Below, piece after piece: positions 60,935 through 64,000 of a stretch of 64,000 nt of DNA. This DNA is from Aquibacillus sediminis (lineage in GTDB: Bacteria > Bacillota > Bacilli > Bacillales > Amphibacillaceae), in the NCBI RefSeq assembly GCF_005870085.1, contig NZ_SZNM01000018.1:17009-81008 (forward strand). Direction: 5' to 3'. The position numbers and the translations under genes are program-made. How positions within the stretch are numbered: the first letter of the stretch is position 1; each line of letters starts with the position of its first letter. Below the pieces are notes generated by a model. The model was given only the letters and a program-made list of their open reading frames with translations. It made no database searches and had not been told where the DNA came from.

Positions 60935-62338
60935 TTATGCTGTTTCGTTTTCTTTTAATTTTTTATCAGAGTAGCCAAACATCCAAGTTAAGGCAAATGC
61001 TGAAGCGATCGCTACTATATTAACCAATAGATACTGTATGATTTGACCATTTAAATATAACAGCATACCAGGAATAACAGTAATCGACATACCAGTACCT
61101 GCAACCCCCATAATGGATGCTAGGAAACCACCAATAGCTCCACCAATTAGACCCATAATAAATGGTGTCACAAAGCGTAAATTCACACCAAATATTGCTG
61201 GCTCAGTAATACCTAGAAATGCAGATAGAGAAGATGGTAATGCCAATGCTTTCATTTTTTTCGATTTAGTCTTCATACCTACTGCAAGGGCAGCACCACC
61301 TTGTGCGGCAATTGATGCTGTAATAATACCGTTATATGGGTTGTTTCCTAAACGTTCTAACAATTGGATTTCTAATAAGTTAAAAATGTGATGAACCCCT
61401 GTTACTACGATAATTTGGTTTAAACCACCAAGTACGAATCCTGCTAATCCAAATGGTAGATTTAGCACGAACAATGTAGCTTGTAAGATCCATTCTTCAA
61501 CTGTGTGAAAAATCGGACCTACGATAAACATCGCTGCAAAGATCATGACTAGTAAAGTTAAAAATGGTGTCAAAATTAAATCCAGCGCTTCTGGTACTCG
61601 CTTCCGAATCCAACGTTCTAATTTCGCACCTAGAATCCCTGCAATAAACGCCGGCAATACCGCACCTTGATACCCGACGACTGGGATAAATCCAAAGAAA
61701 TAAATCGGTTCCATTTCAACTGCAACATCCCATGCATTCGGTAACGATGGACTAACTAACATTAAACCAAGAACAAGGCCAATAATTGGTGAACCACCAA
61801 ACACTCTAAACGTTGACCATGCTACAAGTGCTGGCAAGAAGACGAAAGCAGTATCAGTTAAAATTTCAGTAAAAAGAAGGAAATTATCCGAAATATCTGC
61901 TGGTGTCATACCAAACCATGCTAAAATTTCTGGTTGGGTGACAAGACCACGAAGACCCATGAATAGACCAGTTGCAACTAAAACTGGAATAATTGGAACA
62001 AATACATCCCCGAAGGTTCTGATCGCACGCTGGAATCCATTTCCTTGCTGTGCGGCCTTTTCCTTTTGTTCTCCTTTTGTGGCACCAGTGATCCCAAGTT
62101 TATTTACTTCTTCATAAATCTGATTAACAGTACCAGTACCTAAAATGATTTGATATTGTCCAGAGTTAAAGAAAGCCCCTTTCACTTTATCTGTATTTTC
62201 CACTTTCTCTTGATCAATAACCTCTTCTTCATGTACCATGATGCGCAGTCTTGTTGCACAGTGTGCAACAGAATCAATATTGTCTTTTCCACCGACTGCA
62301 TCAATAATATCTTGTGCGATTTTTTTATTATCGGACAT
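60935..62338 (-). CDS. scrA: PTS sucrose-specific EIIBC permease
   Basis: 467-residue permease importing sucrose as sucrose-6-P. EIIB domain 1-80 with phosphocysteine 27 in SVAHCATRLRI; EIIC domain from about 105 to 455 with about ten helices and GITEPAIFGV near 385-394 at the substrate site. No EIIA domain. The ATG of MSDNKK follows AAGGAGTGAGTCAC. Sits in a scrA-scrB operon under LacI-type operators at 62371 and 62606-62763. Trehalose and sucrose EIIBC proteins are close; scrB fixes the substrate. Confidence 0.9.
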   Translation of the reverse strand: MSDNKKIAQDIIDAVGGKDNIDSVAHCATRLRIMVHEEEVIDQEKVENTDKVKGAFFNSGQYQIILGTGTVNQIYEEVNKLGITGATKGEQKEKAAQQGNGFQRAIRTFGDVFVPIIPVLVATGLFMGLRGLVTQPEILAWFGMTPADISDNFLLFTEILTDTAFVFLPALVAWSTFRVFGGSPIIGLVLGLMLVSPSLPNAWDVAVEMEPIYFFGFIPVVGYQGAVLPAFIAGILGAKLERWIRKRVPEALDLILTPFLTLLVMIFAAMFIVGPIFHTVEEWILQATLFVLNLPFGLAGFVLGGLNQIIVVTGVHHIFNLLEIQLLERLGNNPYNGIITASIAAQGGAALAVGMKTKSKKMKALALPSSLSAFLGITEPAIFGVNLRFVTPFIMGLIGGAIGGFLASIMGVAGTGMSITVIPGMLLYLNGQIIQYLLVNIVAIASAFALTWMFGYSDKKLKENETA

Positions 62339-62370
62339 GTGACTCACTCCTTCTAACCTTAATTTAAACA

Positions 62371-62384
62371 TGGTATCGATTCCA
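62371..62384 (-). promoter_or_regulatory. ScrR operator 1 (scrA leader)
   Basis: TGGTATCGATTCCA, one base off the perfect palindrome, 33 bp before the scrA start. Confidence 0.75.
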
Positions 62385-62481
62385 CAATTTACAAACTGAA
62401 ACTTCACTTAGTATATTTCGCTCTTTTCCCACAGGGCTAGTATCACAAAGAGAAACCAGCAGGCTCTTGAACCACAAGGAT

Positions 62482-62569
62482 GAAAGCAAAAGTTTACTCC
62501 CGCTTTTAACCTCTCTGTTTCATATCATTTTTGAAGTGGGATTCTTACGGTCGGTGCACCGGGATCAAC
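62482..62569. repeat. dispersed repeat family B, copy 2
   Basis: GAAAGCAAAAGTTTACTCCC at the start, then a stem CCCGCTT/AAGTGGG, then CGGTGCACCGGGATCAAC. Matches 28252-28340. It lies between scrR operator 1 and the other three operators, so it appears to have been inserted into or carried within the scr control region. Confidence 0.85.
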
Positions 62570-62604
62570 CACATTACTTAGAAGTTTGTTTCATTGACTT
62601 TAAG

Positions 62605-62763
62605 ATGGAATCGATTCCATTTAATTTAAAAGAAAAAACCTTTAACCATGTGTTCTTGAATGTGAGATCGATTCCATAATGATCAAAACATAGTTGAAAG
62701 CATATTGGAGCACTTTCAGCAAAAACCATTATTTAATGATCATTTTAAATGAAATCGATTACG
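62605..62763 (-). promoter_or_regulatory. ScrR operators 2, 3 and 4
   Basis: Operator 2 is ATGGAATCGATTCCAT (62605-62620), a perfect 16-bp palindrome. Operator 3 is TGAGATCGATTCCA (62663-62676) and operator 4 is TGAAATCGATTACG (62750-62763). All carry the ATCGAT core of LacI/ScrR sites and lie between the scrR stop and scrA. They also resemble catabolite-response elements, so CcpA may read some of them. Confidence 0.75.
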
Positions 62764-62769
62764 AAATCA

Positions 62770-63756
62770 TCATACACTATTACGAATTATTAGTCTATAG
62801 TCTAATGTTATTTTTTTAGAAATTTTTTTAGCATCAAGGTACGCGAGGATTTGCTCTGCTGCTTTAATTCCTGCTTGTTCATTGTGATAATCCACCGTTG
62901 TTAAAGCTGGTACGGTATATTGTGAAATTTCAGATGCTCCGATACTAATGATCGCCACATCCTTTGGCACTTGTAACCCCACTTCTTTTAGATAGCTCAT
63001 CACACCAATTGCCAATCGATCCGTAACAGCAAATATAGCCGTTGGTCGTTGATTTGAATGTTGGATCATACGTTTGGCAGCATCATAGCCAGAATCAATA
63101 TCAAACACACCTCGTTGTATCCAAGTATCCTCAACTGATAACTGTTGTGTTTCCATTTCATCTAAATAGGCTTGTTTACGTAAATATCCTACTGCTTGAT
63201 CTTTTTCATCCACCCCTACAAACCCGATTTGTCTATGCCCTTTCGATATAAGGTAGGAAACCACATCTCGCCCAGCTTGATAATTATCATACACAATGCT
63301 TGGAATTTGCTCGAACTCCTGTCCAATCACAACAACTGGGATGGTTAGTTCTTCAAGTTTTTTTGCCAATGAGTCTTCGGTATTTGTAGCAATTAAAATA
63401 ATTCCATCCACTTGGCGAACCTTTAGTAAGTCAACATATTCCATTTCTTTTTCCCTATCCAAATGGGTATTGGCCAAAAGAATCTGGTAGCCTTGATTCG
63501 CTAATACTTGATCAATCCCCGCTACTACTTTACTTGATGTTTCTGTTTGAATTGTTGGTAAAATCACACCAATGACTTTTGTCTTTTTCGTTCTTAACGC
63601 TTTGGCATGCTCACTTGGTACATAGCCGGTTTGTTTAATCACTTTTTCAATTCGTTTACGTGCATCTTCGCTCACATAACCAGAGTTGTTTAATGCACGA
63701 GAAACGGTTGATCTCGATACATTAGCCATTTCTGCTATTTCTTTAATAGTTGGCAC
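62770..63756 (-). CDS. scrR: LacI-family sucrose repressor
   Basis: 328 residues. LacI helix-turn-helix at 1-50 (TIKEIAEMANVSRSTVSRAL, then hinge-helix GYVPSEHAKALRT) and a periplasmic-binding-like effector domain from about 60 (VIGVILPTIQTETSSKV ... AIFAVTDRLAIGVM). The start is a GTG 8 nt after GGAGG; a TTG five codons earlier also opens the frame but overlaps the site. Upstream of scrA on the same strand with four ATCGAT operators between, so it is the likely regulator, with sucrose-6-P or fructose as effector. Confidence 0.88.
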   Translation of the reverse strand: MPTIKEIAEMANVSRSTVSRALNNSGYVSEDARKRIEKVIKQTGYVPSEHAKALRTKKTKVIGVILPTIQTETSSKVVAGIDQVLANQGYQILLANTHLDREKEMEYVDLLKVRQVDGIILIATNTEDSLAKKLEELTIPVVVIGQEFEQIPSIVYDNYQAGRDVVSYLISKGHRQIGFVGVDEKDQAVGYLRKQAYLDEMETQQLSVEDTWIQRGVFDIDSGYDAAKRMIQHSNQRPTAIFAVTDRLAIGVMSYLKEVGLQVPKDVAIISIGASEISQYTVPALTTVDYHNEQAGIKAAEQILAYLDAKKISKKITLDYRLIIRNSV

Positions 63757-63949
63757 AACAGCTTCCTCCAATGATAGATAGATGGTTCAATATTGTTATT
63801 GTACCATTGAACAAATGATCTAGCTATCATAAATGGCACGCTCTCACGGAACGATGTTGTTAGTTGCGTAAAAGCTATATACTGTGCAATAACTATTGTA
63901 ATTCTGCTTTCTTCTATTCTGATTAAAATAAGTGTTATACCATCGCTAC
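63757..63949. other. upstream region of scrR
   Basis: About 190 bp, AT-rich, should hold the scrR promoter; no clear -35/-10 pair chosen. No gene. Confidence 0.4.
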
Positions 63950-64000
63950 GGCAGAATACTACGCTTTCCATGGGCACGGCCTCAGCTAACTTGGTAAAGG
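63950..64000. repeat. dispersed repeat family A, copy 3 (cut by window end)
   Basis: GCAGAATACTACGCTTTCC followed by ATGGGCACGGCCTC: matches the minus strand of the right end of copy 2 (21370-21411). The rest lies outside the window. Confidence 0.8.

Overview
The window is AT-rich chromosomal DNA of a low-GC Gram-positive bacterium, most likely a salt-tolerant member of the Bacillaceae (Oceanobacillus/Virgibacillus/Gracilibacillus-like). This rests on Bacillus-type gene sets and controls: a SAM-I riboswitch on metIC, NsrR beside hmp, the murQ-murR-murP group, an ECF sigma/anti-sigma pair, SecA2 with an S-layer assembly protein, and strong AGGAGG-type ribosome binding sites. No rRNA, tRNA, CRISPR array, intact transposase or prophage was seen.

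Layout. 1-8.1 kb is a sulfur block: metI-metC under a SAM riboswitch, an SsuABC-type importer, cysK and a YeiH-family membrane protein. 8.2-9.3 kb is a tandem array of twenty 51-bp units. 9.4-20.6 kb holds housekeeping and transport genes: aldose epimerase, fhs, a lone sigma factor, AbgT transporter, glycerate kinase, stand-alone EIIA, HD phosphohydrolase and a Ca2+-type P-ATPase. 20.8-21.4 kb has two copies of a ~215-bp dispersed repeat. 21.7-25.6 kb holds an ECF sigma/anti-sigma operon, hemolysin III and a SEC-C protein. 25.6-26.6 kb is decayed DNA with a beta-galactosidase remnant. 26.7-34.1 kb holds ndh with a previously unlisted 32-residue membrane peptide, an SDR and a MurNAc uptake/recycling cluster. 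34.3-40.1 kb holds nsrR/hmp, nitroreductase, cheW, a DUF1540 protein and corA. 40.5-46.4 kb is a cell-surface block: LCP protein, secA2, slaP and a second SEC-C protein. 46.5-49.1 kb holds a GGDEF/EAL protein, a second 51-bp array and a broken lacI-type gene.

49.4-57.6 kb is the most coherent functional unit. A TetR regulator is followed by a seven-gene group that reads as a complete route from L-carnitine to glycine betaine: dehydrocarnitine cleavage enzyme, carnitine dehydrogenase, betainyl-CoA thioesterase and an OpuA-type quaternary amine ABC importer, ending with a CocE-type esterase. The same 14-bp operator lies exactly in the -35/-10 spacer of both the tetR promoter and the operon promoter, with a third copy just downstream. 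In a salt-tolerant cell the product would be both an osmoprotectant and a nitrogen/carbon intermediate.

59.4-63.8 kb is a sucrose locus (scrA, scrB, scrR) with four LacI-type operators. 

A feature of the whole window is intergenic repeat DNA with one common period of 51-52 bp in at least five unrelated sequence families, and two larger dispersed repeat families whose ends covary like folded RNA.
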